64,000 bases of DNA from Macrobrachium rosenbergii (Eukaryota > Arthropoda > Malacostraca > Decapoda > Palaemonidae). The position numbers and the translations under genes are program-made. Below the pieces are notes generated by a model. It was given only the letters and a program-made list of their open reading frames with translations. It did not search any database and was not told where the DNA came from. How positions within the stretch are numbered: the stretch's first letter is position 1; each line of letters opens with the position of its first letter. This document shows, piece by piece, positions 33,207-45,549 of this stretch. The stretch lies in NCBI RefSeq assembly GCF_040412425.1, contig NC_089777.1:33097037-33161036 (forward strand), given 5' to 3'.

Positions 33207-33690
33207 AAGGATTTTGACAAAGGAAAAATCTATTTCTGGGGAGGGGCCCGTGTCCCCGGTGAAATAATCCATTCAGCACTTATTTCTAGGTAATTCCGTT
33301 GCTAGATACCAGAGAAAAGCTAAATGTAAAGCTGGGGTTACTACCCCAGAGGGAAGCTCAAGAAATGGAGTCGTCATATGGTAAAGGGTGAGATTGTCAC
33401 AATCACGGGACCCTGCCCTATAAAGATTCCCAAATGTCAAAAGTCCCAATGAGAGAAGTGCCGATACAAGCCCATGCACTACTCATGGACTGTACACAAG
33501 GCAACACTAGTTGCATTCCATGTTAGCACCCACCCCACTAGAATGATGTTTACCATGGGAGGAGAGAATGAAAAACAGGGGCAGGTCACCGGGTGACACG
33601 GGCCCCTCCCCAGAAATAGATTTTTCCTTTGTCAAAATCCTTTTTCTGGATCAGGGTCCCGTGTCAGCCGGTGAAATAATAACAGAGAAA
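33207..33690 (-). repeat. DIRS-like terminal repeat plus internal complementary hairpin (body unidentified)
   Basis: AGGATTTTGACAAAGGAAAA then ATCTATTTCTGGGGAGGGGC (33208-33247) returns inverted at 33586-33642. The second copy is part of a hairpin whose other arm carries TTTTTCTGGATCAGGGTCCC and GTGTCAGCCGGTGAAATAAT (33641-33680). A terminal repeat followed within a few hundred bp by a complementary hairpin matches the 3' ends of DIRS-1 and DIRS-2. By that analogy the element would extend to the right on the minus strand. Confidence 0.5.
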
Positions 33691-34881
33691 TAAACATCAT
33701 TCTTATGCTATTAAAGACTTAAATAGAGACGTTGAAAACTAGGAGAATTCTACCTGAACATTAGTAAGGTCCTCTAAATTCATGTAATGAAAATAATGTA
33801 AGTGGTCACCATCTAAGATCATGAGCTTTAGAATTGAACCTGAATAGGCTTGTATTAAGAAAATACTTTCTGCCTAATAGCAGATACAATGACAAAATTG
33901 CGAGGTCCTGTCTAAAAAAGCCAGTAAGGAGAAAACTGGGCACAGAAACAGACCTTGTAAAAGGGGAGTACTTTCCAAGGTGACCACCGAAAATGAGGAC
34001 CTTCAACTGTAGATAGAAAGTTAGGGTGAGGAATTCGCAACACCACCCCTGATGAGGGGAAACCAAAATGATTGGTTCCGCTAGACAGGGCAGACAGTAC
34101 AGGAAAACTAACACTAGAAGCTAAGTTGATTAAAAATTTTAGGTCTTCCCCAACAAGGAAAGGTAAGAACAAGATGATTGTTGGTTACCGAAGCTAGCTC
34201 CGATACATTACTCAAAGACCAGGAAACCGAATGTGGACGGAATACTGGTCTCAGACGAACACAGACCTTAGGGATGAAAGTTAAGAGCCTGTGAGTCTGG
34301 TTCCAACAAAACACTTTCCTCGGGGCCAATGCGGCTGCATCATTACTGTAGCTTCGAAAACTATGTGAAGAGTGCTAGTTACTTAACTGCAGAACCATAC
34401 TGCAGTAGAGTAGGATCCCTTGACTGATTTTAGGAAAACAGCAATAACAGGACCAAGATCAGTTTCCTCCTAAACTGTAAGATTCACAAAGACCACTAAG
34501 CCAGGGCATCAGAACTTTGAAGGGGCTGATGCAGGCTGAGTTTATACCAGTCGTGACAGCTTGATAGTTTGTGGCTGAATTGGGTTGCAAACAGACCTAC
34601 TTCCAGGTCCAGGAAAAGGTCACAAGACTACCTGAATGACACTCCGTCTAAGGACTATTCCGACACCAGGGGGGAGGCCCCGGATAGGGAAAAAGTAGTG
34701 ACCTTTTGGACCTGTACGAGAAGGGTGGCAGACAGAGGCACTTGTGTCTGTTGGTTATGGAGAAGAATGAACCATAACCTGAATGAAGCAACTCGAGTTC
34801 GAACCCACTTGTTTACACAGCGCACTATTGCTGTTTTGTTCAGAACCAGCCTAAAATGAAACCTCTCTTTCACATTAACTT
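33691..34881 (-). other. Unassigned sequence with decayed minus-strand ORFs
   Basis: Overlapping minus-strand open stretches of 71-102 codons lie at 33806-34329, none recognisable. If 33207-33690 is a DIRS-like 3' end, this would be its adjacent interior. No tyrosine recombinase motif was found in it. Confidence 0.3.
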
Positions 34882-35041
34882 CATTTACCTTCATTGTAAC
34901 AGGAGGCTTGAATTAAGTTAATGTGAAAGAATTAACCAGTTTATTCCTCCAAAAACACCATTTACCTTCATTGTAACAGGAGGCCTGAATTGTGTTTTTG
35001 GAGGAATAAACTGGTTAATTCTTTCACATTAACTTAATTCA
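34882..35041. repeat. Perfect 50-bp inverted repeat interleaved with 26-bp direct repeats
   Basis: The arm at 34909-34958, starting TGAATTAAGTTAATGTGAAA, is the exact reverse complement of 34992-35041. CATTTACCTTCATTGTAACA plus GGAGGC occurs at 34882-34907 and again at 34959-34984, the second copy forming most of the loop. The lack of mismatches implies recent origin. Confidence 0.9.
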
Positions 35042-35475
35042 GGGCCTCCCTTACCCTAGTTCATCGTAAACGATGCATATCCAAAAGCAATGTTGCATTC
35101 TTCTGAAAACCACACAAAACAATTAGAGATTTTTATAATACCTTTTAACAATTCAAACAACAGATGCCCATGCATATGTAGTGTGTATCTGGCAAGTGCC
35201 CTGCCATTATGGGGCCATATCGATTCCCTATTCATAGTAAAAATATTTAAATTTACACAACATAACCTGTTAGCACAAAAACTGAATAAAACTTAATGAA
35301 CTCCTTCTTACAGGACATGCGGGAAATGTATGCCTAGTTTTAGGGTTTACAGAGTTTCATTATTACCAATATTTTGCTAGATTTTAGGATATGTAAAACA
35401 ATAGTTTGTCTCTTTTTGGACAAAGTACCTTAATTTACACATTCACAATGAATTCTCAAATAAATGTACCTACCT
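35042..35475. other. No gene; possible 3' UTR of the CCDC9-like gene
   Basis: This AT-rich sequence lies directly downstream, on the minus strand, of the stop codon at 35476. No AATAAA was found on the minus strand here on reading. A GTAGGT donor-like site begins 2 nt after the stop. Confidence 0.35.
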
Positions 35476-35772
35476 TCATTCATTTGAAGCAGGTTCATCA
35501 CAAACTATATTTGAGTCAGCGATAGGTTCTTCATTTGTTTCAGTTTGTGACACAGGAACCAGTTCTTCATTTACTTTATTTTCTATAGCGGTTGGGCCAT
35601 CATCGCTTGATGCTTGAATTTCAGTCTTGTCACTCATCTCTGAGGGATCACTATTACAAGACATATCAGTTGGGCCTTCTTCACATGGGCATTCATTAGC
35701 ACTTTCCATGCTCTCAACCGATTTCTGTCTTTCAGTAGAGGTTTCATGTTCAGCTGCAATCTCTTCTGAAGT
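35476..35772 (-). CDS. CCDC9-like gene, last visible coding exon (acidic C-terminus, 98 aa)
   Basis: The acceptor is TTTTCTTTTCAG and the exon starts in phase 0 with TSEEIAAEHETSTER, matching the phase-0 end of the exon at 45550-45749. It is Glu/Ser/Asp-rich and low in hydrophobics (for example SNDPSEMSD-type clusters, ADSNIVCDEPASNE), so probably disordered, like the acidic tail of animal CCDC9. It ends at a TGA at 35476-35478. AG/GTAGGT follows the stop by 2 nt, so the exon may continue into a spliced 3' UTR, or the site may be unused. The alternative reading, an unrelated gene's exon, is less likely given the phase match. Confidence 0.7.
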   Translation of the reverse strand, partial: TSEEIAAEHETSTERQKSVESMESANECPCEEGPTDMSCNSDPSEMSDKTEIQASSDDGPTAIENKVNEELVPVSQTETNEEPIADSNIVCDEPASNE

Positions 35773-35843
35773 CTGAAAAGAAAATTAAGAAAACCCATTA
35801 CTGTACTTCAAATTTAGCCCAATTTTGTGGTCAGCGAAATCTC

Positions 35844-35844
<1 letters not shown>

Positions 35845-35881
<37 letters not shown>
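35845..35881. repeat. (GA)n microsatellite
   Basis: About 18 uninterrupted GA units lie in the intron, roughly 75 bp upstream of the last exon's acceptor (minus strand), where they read as a long CT tract. Confidence 0.95.
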
Positions 35882-35885
<4 letters not shown>

Positions 35886-36229
35886 TAATCAGTATGTAAC
35901 TCTTACAATGCACTCTGCAGAGTTGTTCACAATTCATGAGATACCCAGACCCCAGACTATTGTGGATCACTTCTCTCGATGAATGCCTTCAATTGATATT
36001 TTTATCATCAAGTCGTTCATCAGTAACCCAGTGGCTATCTTTCTCTCATTTTTTTATTCTGTGATAGATACTTTTAATAAAATCCCCAGATGTTAGGTGA
36101 AATCTTTGATGGTTGGAGGGATTTTGCTGTCATTTGCAGTTCTTTTTTTGGGCACTATTTAGGTGTAAGCTGTGGTGTCGGTAATTGCTAACTGGTAATG
36201 CAAGGAAGGTTAGTTAACTTTTACCACTA

Positions 36230-38144
36230 GGGGATTCAGAGCTGATGAACCCGGTTTTTCGGCAACAACTTTTTATCAAAGCATCAGATAAAGGTGAAAG
36301 TTGGCAAGTGTATATTTTATAACCCTACCTAATTTTTGCAAATATTATTTAGCACCTAAGTTCGATAGTTTTGATATTTATAGAGTAAAATGAAGTCGCC
36401 GATCCCGGAACTGAGAAAATCACAGACAAGGATTCTAAAACAATTCGTAACGCAAATATATGACGTCCTGAGGTTCCCCCCATCCACCAGGTAGGCAGTG
36501 AATGGATATGCTTACACAGTCTAGAATTCAACAAATTCGATAATGGCCAGCAGGATGGAATTGTCCCTGTGGTTGCAAGACCGCATTTGTGCTATGGCTT
36601 GCCACTTTGTATACAAACGAGAAGACCTGTGGCAAGATTTACTATAGCGTGAATAGGTAATTATTTCTATAGTGGGTAATGGTTGCTTGGCACCCCCTGA
36701 AGTGTGGGCAGGAGCTGTTAGACAATCATGGGCAATATCCATGAGAGCGTGGAACCAGTCATCATTGACATCGCTAGCGACGATGAGGATGGGGATGGTG
36801 ACCTTTTCCTCAGGATTGACGATGAAGACATTTTGTAAATAAATTATGTATAGTGTTAGACATTTTATTTGTACATCTAAAACATATTTATTAAAACAAT
36901 GATTATAACAATATGTTCCTCATTCAAGCTGATATCAATATATTTTCCTTTCCATGCATATCGATATAAATCGTGTTACATTTGATTGATATTAAATCGG
37001 TAAAAAATAGCTTGCCCTTAAAATCTTGACTCCTTTTTATCTGAATCCATTGCCTTTTATTTGTAGCTAGTTTATGAGCGTTGTTTAGGGTGCTGTATGA
37101 TATAAATAAAGAAAAAAGTAAAACAGCAATGGGTTACATTAACCGAAATAAAACAATGGCTTTGACCTTTACACCTCTAACAATTGAGGAAAATGAGGTA
37201 TCATTGCTTTTCATTTGAATTCTACTTTTAGTGACCGCTCCTGACTTACTGCAAATAGAAGGCTATAGTGGCTATCATGTCGAAACCCCAGGTAAAAACA
37301 AAATGGATAATCTTTTTGTAGTCCCACCCTCAACAGATGTAGATCTAACAAATTGGCTATAGGCTGGTTCATTATGTGGAGGAAATCCATACATTGAATT
37401 ATTTGTAAAGTAGAAACAATACGAATATCAAGAAAATGGAAGAAATCCAAGCTAACAACTTAGTCCCAACAACTGCTGTGGAAGATGCAATGAAACCTCC
37501 ACAAAATAATAATAATAAATAAAATTACTGAGAATGATAATGCTATCAAGGGGACGATGACAAATCCTGCTCACCATCATTGATATCACTGAAGCCTGGG
37601 ATGGGTACTAACAAGGCCAAGAGAGACAAGGTCTACCCAAATGGATGGAGTCGCCTCCTGCCTAGGGTAACTACGTAGGCGATGACATCTTAGAAATACC
37701 TGCCCATTACAACAATTCACCTGCTGATGCAATGAGGTAGACAAAGCTCTGCCTATATGGGGGATTTTGGTGGAAGTGAACAGACCTCCTCTTTCTCTTG
37801 GCCTTGGGTACTAATATCAATTAGTGAATATGCCATCGGCAAGTGGGCAGAGCCACCATGAAGAGACGTTCTCCCCAAATGTAAACTTCTCTTCATTGTG
37901 GATGGAGCCTCGTGATGTCATAGGTTCATGTCACTATTGTGTTCAAAACCCTTACCTGCGATTTTGATGGCTCTGGCATAGGAAACACACTTTTACTCTG
38001 GTAAGTACCAGAACTACTGAACTTAGGTACTAAATAATATTTATAAAAATTAGGTAGGGATATACTTGCCAACTTTCACTTTTATCCGATGCTTTGATAA
38101 AAAGGTGTTGCTGAAAAACTGTGTTTCATCAGCTTTGAACCCCT
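36230..38144. mobile_element. DNA transposon with about 120-bp TIRs, superfamily unclear
   Basis: The left arm GGGGATTCAGAGCTGATGAA then CCCGGTTTTTCGGCAACA (36230-36365) is mirrored at 38010-38144. Both arms share TTTTTATCAAAGCATC, GTGAAAGTTGGCAAGT and CCCTACCTAATTTTT. TA flanks both ends (36228-36229 and 38145-38146), border uncertain by 1-2 bp. No transposase is recognised. On the plus strand, 36729-36839 encodes a 36-residue acidic peptide, including VIIDIASDDEDGDG, whose TAA stop overlaps an AATAAA; this may be a remnant C-terminus. The element lies in the CCDC9-like intron. Confidence 0.65.
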
Positions 38145-41100
38145 TAGTAGGAAATATCCCTTCAGGTTTTCCTAACTTTGATTCTGTAAGTATTGATTGT
38201 GTTTCTTTTAGGAGTAAGCTTTCTGCATCTCTCTTACTCCTTTGGTACTGCAGTTATGGTCACTCTTAATTATATAGCATTAACTCATTAGTCACCATTA
38301 TTGTTAATTTTTGTACACAGTATCATTATTTATTTCAAAATTTTTTCTGGTTGATGTACTGAATAGTATTTACTCTTCAAATCACAGAATGTCTTATATT
38401 TTGCTTTTTTTTTTTCCTTACCTTCAGTTTACCATTTTTCAGCCTCATTCATATATAATTTTAGGCTTTTCCTTAATTTTGTTCCCTTGATGTATGTATC
38501 TGGGTTTTGCTGTAAGCTGAGGTATGATGTTTGTGTGTTACTCATTGCATTTTGCTGTGTACTAGTATTTCTTACATCTTATCTTAGTTTCATTTAGCAC
38601 AAGATGTCACATCATATTTATAATGTTGAGAATCATATTGAGGCATACAACTTCTTGAATGACAAAATTATAACTTGTGCCAATTATTTAATACCTAGTA
38701 TGGGGTAAACTGGGAGACCAATGGTTCCACGGTGGGATAAGAGATGTGCAGCATTGAGGAGAAAGACCAGGACTACTATAGGAGATGAGAATAGTGGCTC
38801 TCTAACATGCAAAATTAACTGTAAGCAAGACCAAGCATAACAACAATGCTGCTATAAAATAAGCCAAGCAAGATAACTGAATGCACTGTATAAATAGAGT
38901 AAATTCAAAGACTTCTTAAGCCTGATATGGAAAACATTAGGAGACAGTGGTGTTTGTTCCTTCACCTCTACTTTCCTTGTACTGTATAACGACTAACAAC
39001 AGACCCTTATGGTGTTGGTATAAAGTTTGGGGAACAGTTTCAGATATCTCAAAACAAAAGCACTATCCACTAAACCTAAAGTCATTACAGTAGATGCTAC
39101 AGCAAAAATCCAATTACAACTTGATAATAACTCGGGAGAATATAATGCTACTTTTACTAAGAGAGAATTACAACAGGCCTTATCTTAAACTGAAGGAACA
39201 GCCCCAAGAGAGGGCAAAATCATTGACATGATAAAATGCATACTTGGAAATGTTAAGGCATTTTTGTTAAAGACTTAAAATCTGGGAGACAGGAGTCCTC
39301 CGCAACAGCTAGAAAAATTTTCTTATTATTCCAAGCTCCAGGCCAGGAAAGAATGGCCTCCACACAACAATTGCCCTAACAAGCTGCATTTTTAAATTAA
39401 CAGATAAAACTAATTATTGGCTGATATTATGGAAAAAACTCTCCAAATAATTTGGTTTCAAGAAGAATAAAAGCATTTCTGACCCTCTTCTCTATTTTGT
39501 CAACTAGATACAACAAGCTTTTGCAAAGAAAAAGCAAACCACTGGTGTGTCACTTTTTTTTTTTTTTGGTAGTCATCAATAAGATCATAAAAGCAGTTCC
39601 TACTCCTGTGAGGTTTCACTCACCTGGTTTCAATTCCTGTGCTTCCAGGTGCACAAACTTAGTACCAGCTACACCCATGGAGAACACCCATGGACAGCAG
39701 ACCTTTCAGCAAGGCTTGTTGAGGTCAGACATCAAAACTGGAGTTGCCCAAGTGGATACACTCAAGAAGATTCACAACAGGCTCAGGGATAAGGCGAACC
39801 TACGAGACATACAAGCCACAACAGAGATAAGAGATGGGGTAGTGAATCAACCCATGATCAGAAGCCAGAACCACAAAACAATCATGAGTAGTACTGGCAG
39901 ATGCCCTTACCTGGGTAGAAGCTTGACAGTTTCTGACCTCAAGACTCCCACCTGGAGTAACAGGTATTTGACCTTCACAGACCAGCCCACACCTTGCTGC
40001 CTTCATCCTCTTCTTCAAGTGACCTGCTTAACATGGATAGATGGAGACCCCATAGTAGTACAGGCCAAAGAAAGTGGTCTTGGTGGTTAAGGCAGATTCT
40101 TGAGGCAAAGGAAAAGTATTTTTCTTTTATTTCCTACGACCACTGCTCTTGTGGACACTATTGCTGATGTATGCAACACATAACAGGAAACCTATGACTT
40201 CTTTCCAGCTCTTCTCTCTTCTGGACACTGCACCTCAAAGTTTGACAGAATGTCTAGGAGTTCCATTCAAGCACAGTGACCACCTCAGGCACCAAAATCT
40301 TGACTTTCAGTGCCATGGATACAGAGAACAACAAGAAACTGGAGGAAGTTTCAAAGGCCCAGGGACTGATAGCATCACTTAGCAGAGCTCCAGTCCTCTT
40401 TCTGTGAATGACCTGTACATATTAGCCAATACTATAATAGAAGACGAGCTGTGATGTTCAGAGTATGTCAGATTTGGTTTCTTTCTCAGACCCAAAGGAT
40501 TTTTTCTTGCCAGATGTGAATCATCTGTTCCTTTTCATGAGGGCATGGCGAAGGAACTATGGGGAATCTAAATCAGCAACCAAGAAGGTAGCAGTGAACT
40601 CTGGGAGGGTTGGTTCTACACCTACCCACAGACCCAATACCAGATGAACCAGGGCAAAGCAGCAGGAGGGATTATTAATGCCTGGCCTAGTTTCTACATC
40701 CTAGAAACTAGGGGCAGAGAACTCCAGAAGAACAACATACCATGCCACACCTGCAACAGCATCTCTAGCTAGAGGGCAACAGTTGCACTTTAAAGTTGAG
40801 TAAGGCAGTCTCTAATTGCTAGTGTAGTCTTGAGATCAATCAAGAGTTGTTCAAAATGAAGAAGATAAAACCAAAGGACTTCAGAGGTAAAAGAAAAGTA
40901 AATAACGTAGTTTGATTTCATTACTTCCACTCTATGAAAATCAGCTGATTTTGTCTAAATTATAAATATTAGCCCCAAGACTACTTGAAGACCTGCATTA
41001 GAAATGATTAATAGGACTAAAGCTGTACTAGATTTAGAGGACTAAATTGGACTTGCAGTCTTTACAACTCTCTCAATGATCATCTGTAAATATTTAGTGC

Positions 41101-42104
41101 ATAAAAGTACATAAAAGTAATAGTATTCAGGATGACTTAATTTTTTTTTCCAAAGTTTCTTTGAAAATGATTAAATCCTATTATGGGAGGGTTGAAAAAC
41201 ATAATTCATCCAAAAACCTCTTATATTAATGAAATAGTTTAATATAAATGACTATTATGCATATATTTTTTGGAATTGCTTTAGAGCTGAATAAGAGCGA
41301 AAACTCAAGTTAAAACTTTATCATATATGCTTCTCAATTGTTGAAGCTCATTATCAGTGTTAGCCAAATGGTACTGCATTTAGTTTTTATCTTGTTCCAG
41401 AACTGTCTGCTGCTGCAGAAGGATTTCTTTAGGTCAGTCAGGCAATGACATCAAGAAGAGAGCTTGTGCTAAGAAGATAGTAATATTCACCCTTTTTTTC
41501 ACTCCATAATTAGTAAGAGGACCTCTCCTAACATGGGGCTGTAAGGACACAACACATACCAGGAGGGATATCATATGGAATGGGTCGTTTGAGAAGTGCC
41601 AAAGCCACTGATAACTTTCTGTATACTACATATATTAAAGATGGTACCTGATAAGTCAGAAAATTGATTCCTATCATCTGCCTGTAACTGATTTTTATCT
41701 GACTGATTAACAACTACCCGTAAAACTAATTTCTGAGTTTTTATTTTCTAAACTGAAAAGCTTTATTTAAAAGCTGTACAATTTGGGTAATGCAAATAAT
41801 ATATATTTTAATAAAATTAATGGTTTTCTCTAATTAGCTTTTCTCGATGTTATTATAGTTGTGCATGAGACAGTTTCTGCAATTACATACACATGCAACT
41901 TAAGCAACTGCTTATTATTTTTGAATCAGCTGAGTTTTAGTCAGGATATTGTGACTGTTTAGGTTTTTCTAATAAAATCTTAACTGTTCACTCTAAAAAA
42001 TTTCCTGAAACTAAGGAGTAAGGAAGATTTAACGTATAAAGATTCCTTACAGTGGAGGAATCATTTTACAGCTGCCATCACTGCAACTTAAGAAGAATAA
42101 GAAT
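38145..42104. other. Intronic sequence without recognised genes
   Basis: The longest plus-strand open stretch is 39452-40090 (212 codons). It has no recognised motif, a T/F-rich run in the middle and no supporting context, so I do not call it. A short minus-strand stretch near 41590-41650 is flanked by AG and GTATGT but would break the host gene's frame. Sequence near 40400-40650 shows an unassigned 60-codon ORF. Confidence 0.4.
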
Positions 42105-43560
42105 AAGAATTTAAGATTTAGGCCAAAAGCCAAGCGCTGGGACCTATGAGGTCGTTCAGAGCTGAAAAGAAAATTGAGAGTAAAGGAGGTTTTAAAGGTG
42201 TAACAGGCAGAAAACCTTGCAGTTGCACTATAAATTGTTAGGAGAGGGTGGAAAGAAAGATGAGAGAATATGAATGGGTACAGTAAAAGGAATGAAAGGG
42301 GTTGCAGGGATGCTGCAAAGAACCTTCAGTAATGCTTACAGTGCACTGCATGAGCGCACTGATGGCACTACACCCCTTATGGACAGAGTCAACAGATTGT
42401 AAACTCATGAGGGCTCCAAAGAGAAATCAGCCTGCAGAGAAACAAAGGAAAAGTTGATAAGTAATTATATAGAAAATAAAACCAATACACCTGACTTACG
42501 ATAGATGTCAGCAGAGAGCAGGAATGAATGCGCCTCACTTGAACATTTGGAGATCAGAATATTCCACAACTGCACTAGGCACAACTATTCCATATTTTAG
42601 TTATGCATAGCCAAAATAAAACTCCTAAAAGACTGATACGACACATTTTTGGCAGCAGCAGCCTGCAGTGTTGCAAGGAAAAACAGCTAGGTGAGATGAA
42701 GAGTGAAGAGGATATTTGTTGCTGTAGTACATTTTATGCAACAAACACAAACTCACTTTACATCTACCCCACAAATCAATGTTAAGAATTGGCAAAATAC
42801 ACTTGACTGATGACTTAACTTTCCGAATTTGAGATGAGGGTCAGCACCCAAAGACCACACTCAAGAAAAGTACTCCAAACAAGGAAAAAACCTAAAACCC
42901 TTTGATATAATCACTGCATTATAAATTTCAAAAAATTTCTGGAACATACCAAATTCTTGGGAAATAAAGGAAGCAGTATTATGTATATGTTTCTCAAAAG
43001 TCAATTTCATATCAAAAGTTACACCTAAAATCTTAAAAGTCACTGACATTTAATATTAACTCTACCATTTCTATGTAAATCAGGGTGCAAGGCAGAAGTG
43101 TTCTGGATCAACTAACTACCACACTGAGTTTTAGAAGGTTTAAGCCTCATGCCCCAAAGTCTACTCCACTCATGAATATGTACCAGATCTCTATTCAAGG
43201 CTTCTGCAACCATACACCTAAGGTGTGGAGAAAGAACAACAGCATCATTGGTGTGTGTAATCAATTTGTTCTCAAGACCTTGCCACATGTCCTTAGTACA
43301 GATAATAGTAAAGGTACAAGAACATTGCCTTGAGGAGCATCTGAAATGACATTATTTGCTAAAGTACTGGCCATCAACACAGACCCTTTGGGTTCTGACA
43401 ATAAGAAATTCATACAAAAATTAATCAAAAGTTCCACCAATTTCCAATAACCTTAGCTTGTACATAAGTACTTTATGATTCATGATGGTCAAAGGCTGCA
43501 CTAAAATCTAAACTAACCATGCTTATCTCTGCATCGTCATCAAGAGCACTCTGCAAAACT
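42105..43560 (-). mobile_element. Non-LTR retrotransposon (RTE/Jockey-like), RT C-terminal half plus complete 3' tail
   Basis: The minus strand reads a degraded reverse transcriptase (43560 down to about 42500), then a 3' UTR of roughly 300 bp ending in GGTCCCAGCGCTTGGC and TTTTGGCCTAAATC, followed by a short CTTATT repeat at the end (42090-42110). This copy links the tail repeats at 48.2, 53.1 and 56.0 kb to a LINE. It lies in the CCDC9-like intron, in the same orientation as that gene. Confidence 0.75.
42500..43560 (-). pseudogene. LINE reverse transcriptase remnant
   Basis: Palm motifs are visible in shifting minus-strand frames. ISMVSLDFSAAFDHH is motif A, with its Asp retained. A degenerate turn before the SVLGPLL-type block follows. 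In the YADD position the sequence reads THTNDAVVLSPH, so the first catalytic Asp of motif C is Asn. Next come EALNRDLVHIHEWSRLWGM and RLKPSKTQC. The thumb block FKILGVTFDMKLTFEKHIHN is well kept in one frame (42861-43049). A C-terminal SVDLWGRCKVSLCLLHK-like region leads into the 3' UTR. Multiple stops make it inactive. RTE and Jockey clades share these blocks, so the clade is uncertain. Confidence 0.7.
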
Positions 43561-43645
43561 AAGATAGTTTACTAAAGAACTGTTAGTTTTTATAATTTTT
43601 CATTTCATCCAAGTAACATTCTAATTTATCTAGCTTCACAAGGTA

Positions 43646-45192
43646 CTGTATTTCCCACCATATAAGACATACCAGAGTATGCTGCACCTATAATTTGACA
43701 TGGTATATCTAAGAAAAATTAAAATGACACAATTTAGCAACTGTTTGTTTGCAACTGTTTGTTGGCATCACTGTTTACCAGTGAAAATTCATGTCAGCGA
43801 GGCTGACAACACCGTGTTTTGTCAGTGTAAGGTGTTAGTACCAAAACAACAATAGCCATCTCATATCTACAGCATCAAAATGATAGTCTAGCAGATTTTA
43901 TGTTCAATTTTGGTTTTAATATTCAACTGATGATATATTTACACTCGGAAGAAAAGAAAAAAATGTTACAGTAATCAAATAAGTCACAGAATGTTGGGGA
44001 ACAAATACTGTATACTGTATAATCATGTATCATCTAATCTTGTGTATTTTGCAACCCTTAAAATTTTGTCCTTAAAACATGATTTCATCACATATCTTGT
44101 GTTCCATTTTTAGTAGATTACCCTACGCTATGCTTAATGTACAAGTTTAATTTTTGGTAAATTATACTTGGCTAGGCTCACTATACCTGTCTCAACTTCA
44201 GTAGATTCCACTGATAATCATATTTTATCCAAGTTAGTTTTAGATTATTTAATACCACCAGAAGTTTATGTTTGGAAGGCTAAATACAAATATCACACAT
44301 TAAACCTGGGTTACGAAACTTATGGCTAGTCAAATAATTCATTACCATTTCTTATAATTTAACCACTTAATTTCACATAAAACACTGGCTTAAACAACAG
44401 CAGTTACTGACAGACATAAGCCTAATCAAGAAATAGCTGTTTGCCAATGTTAATTACTATAACTATTGCACGTTTACTGAGAGAGTTGCGTTACAATCAT
44501 CAACTTGTTAAAAATTGCCAATTCTTAATGTAAAGTTTTTTATATAATAAATTTTTATTCATCCTTCACACCATCATTTTGCAATGAAGATATCTGTAAA
44601 ACTCAGTCAGCTGATGATTCTGAGGATGTAAACGTTACCATAATGCAAATGGCACATGACCACAATGTTAGTATTTTATATAATTCAATGATGTGATGAT
44701 TACACATCCAATTTAACTGGATATAATAAGCAAAACAAAATTTTATTAAATTATCATCACTCTAAATACAACTGTACTATTTGACTTTTGCAAATAGATG
44801 TTCAGTGTAACAGCACAACTGTGGCCAACAGTTCACACACATATTTTGCATCTTGTATGGTGTGATCTAAAATTGGGTTAAAAATTGTTTTGAAAGGTCC
44901 CATGATACATGAATATTATGGTAACATATGGCCATTGAATTATGGCAATGAAGTTTTAATATTTTAGCATCACTGATTTATAATCATTATCTAATAATTT
45001 ATAAGAATGTATATTTCATTCTAGGGGTGTATGGGAACTATTGAGTCAAACAGTTGCGTTCAGGTGTTACCTAGCACTGATTACCATAACTCCAAGGCCT
45101 ACCCAAACCTAACCATTGGGGGTATTAAACACAGAGTGATTTTTTAAAGATTTTTGGGGGGAGAAAAGTGACTTATATGGCAGGAAATGCAG
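43646..45192. mobile_element. TA-flanked non-autonomous element (pogo-like MITE)
   Basis: TA at 43644-43645 and 45193-45194 flanks inverted ends: CTGTATTTCCCACCATATAA on the left, and the right end reverse-complemented reads CTGCATTTCCTGCCATATAA. The total is 1547 bp with no transposase ORF. TA duplication fits the Tc1/mariner/pogo group; the exact family is uncertain. Confidence 0.7.
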
Positions 45193-45549
45193 TACAGTAT
45201 CATTATTTTGTAAGGGAAGGCAAGGTCTCCTAATTTGAGAGTTTGTTTTGGGCTAGCTACTGCCCCTCAGGATTTCACCAGGATGCTCATGCAGCTGATG
45301 CATGTGAGAATTAAAGGCTCAGCAGACACCTGGATAACTGAACTGTGATACTGTCTTTAACAGTAGAACTTTTGCAACATCTACAGTGATTTCTTCAGTT
45401 ATGTCATCTACTATTTCAGTAGAAAGTAAACAAAAGAAGATAGGGAACTCACTTCTCATCTCATCCTGTAAAGGAAAAATCTGACGTAGAAATATTAATG
45501 ATGGAGATAATGGGTAAATATATACATGTTAGAGGCTATAACCACTTAC

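Noticed and set aside
36729..36839. Acidic mini-ORF at 36.73 kb as a host exon
   Set aside because: It lies inside a TIR-bounded element and on the opposite strand to the host gene. It is reported only as a possible remnant within that element.
39452..40090. A 212-codon plus-strand open frame as a gene
   Set aside because: No recognisable domain, a T/F-rich low-complexity run, no splice or promoter context, and it lies antisense inside the CCDC9-like intron. Length alone is not enough in 64 kb.
41591..41649. A 59-bp candidate exon on the minus strand (KLSVALALLKRPIPYDIPPG) between two CCDC9-like exons
   Set aside because: It has AG and GTATGT borders, but its length is not a multiple of three while the neighbours join in phase 0. 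Read in the entering phase it meets a stop, so it does not fit the gene.
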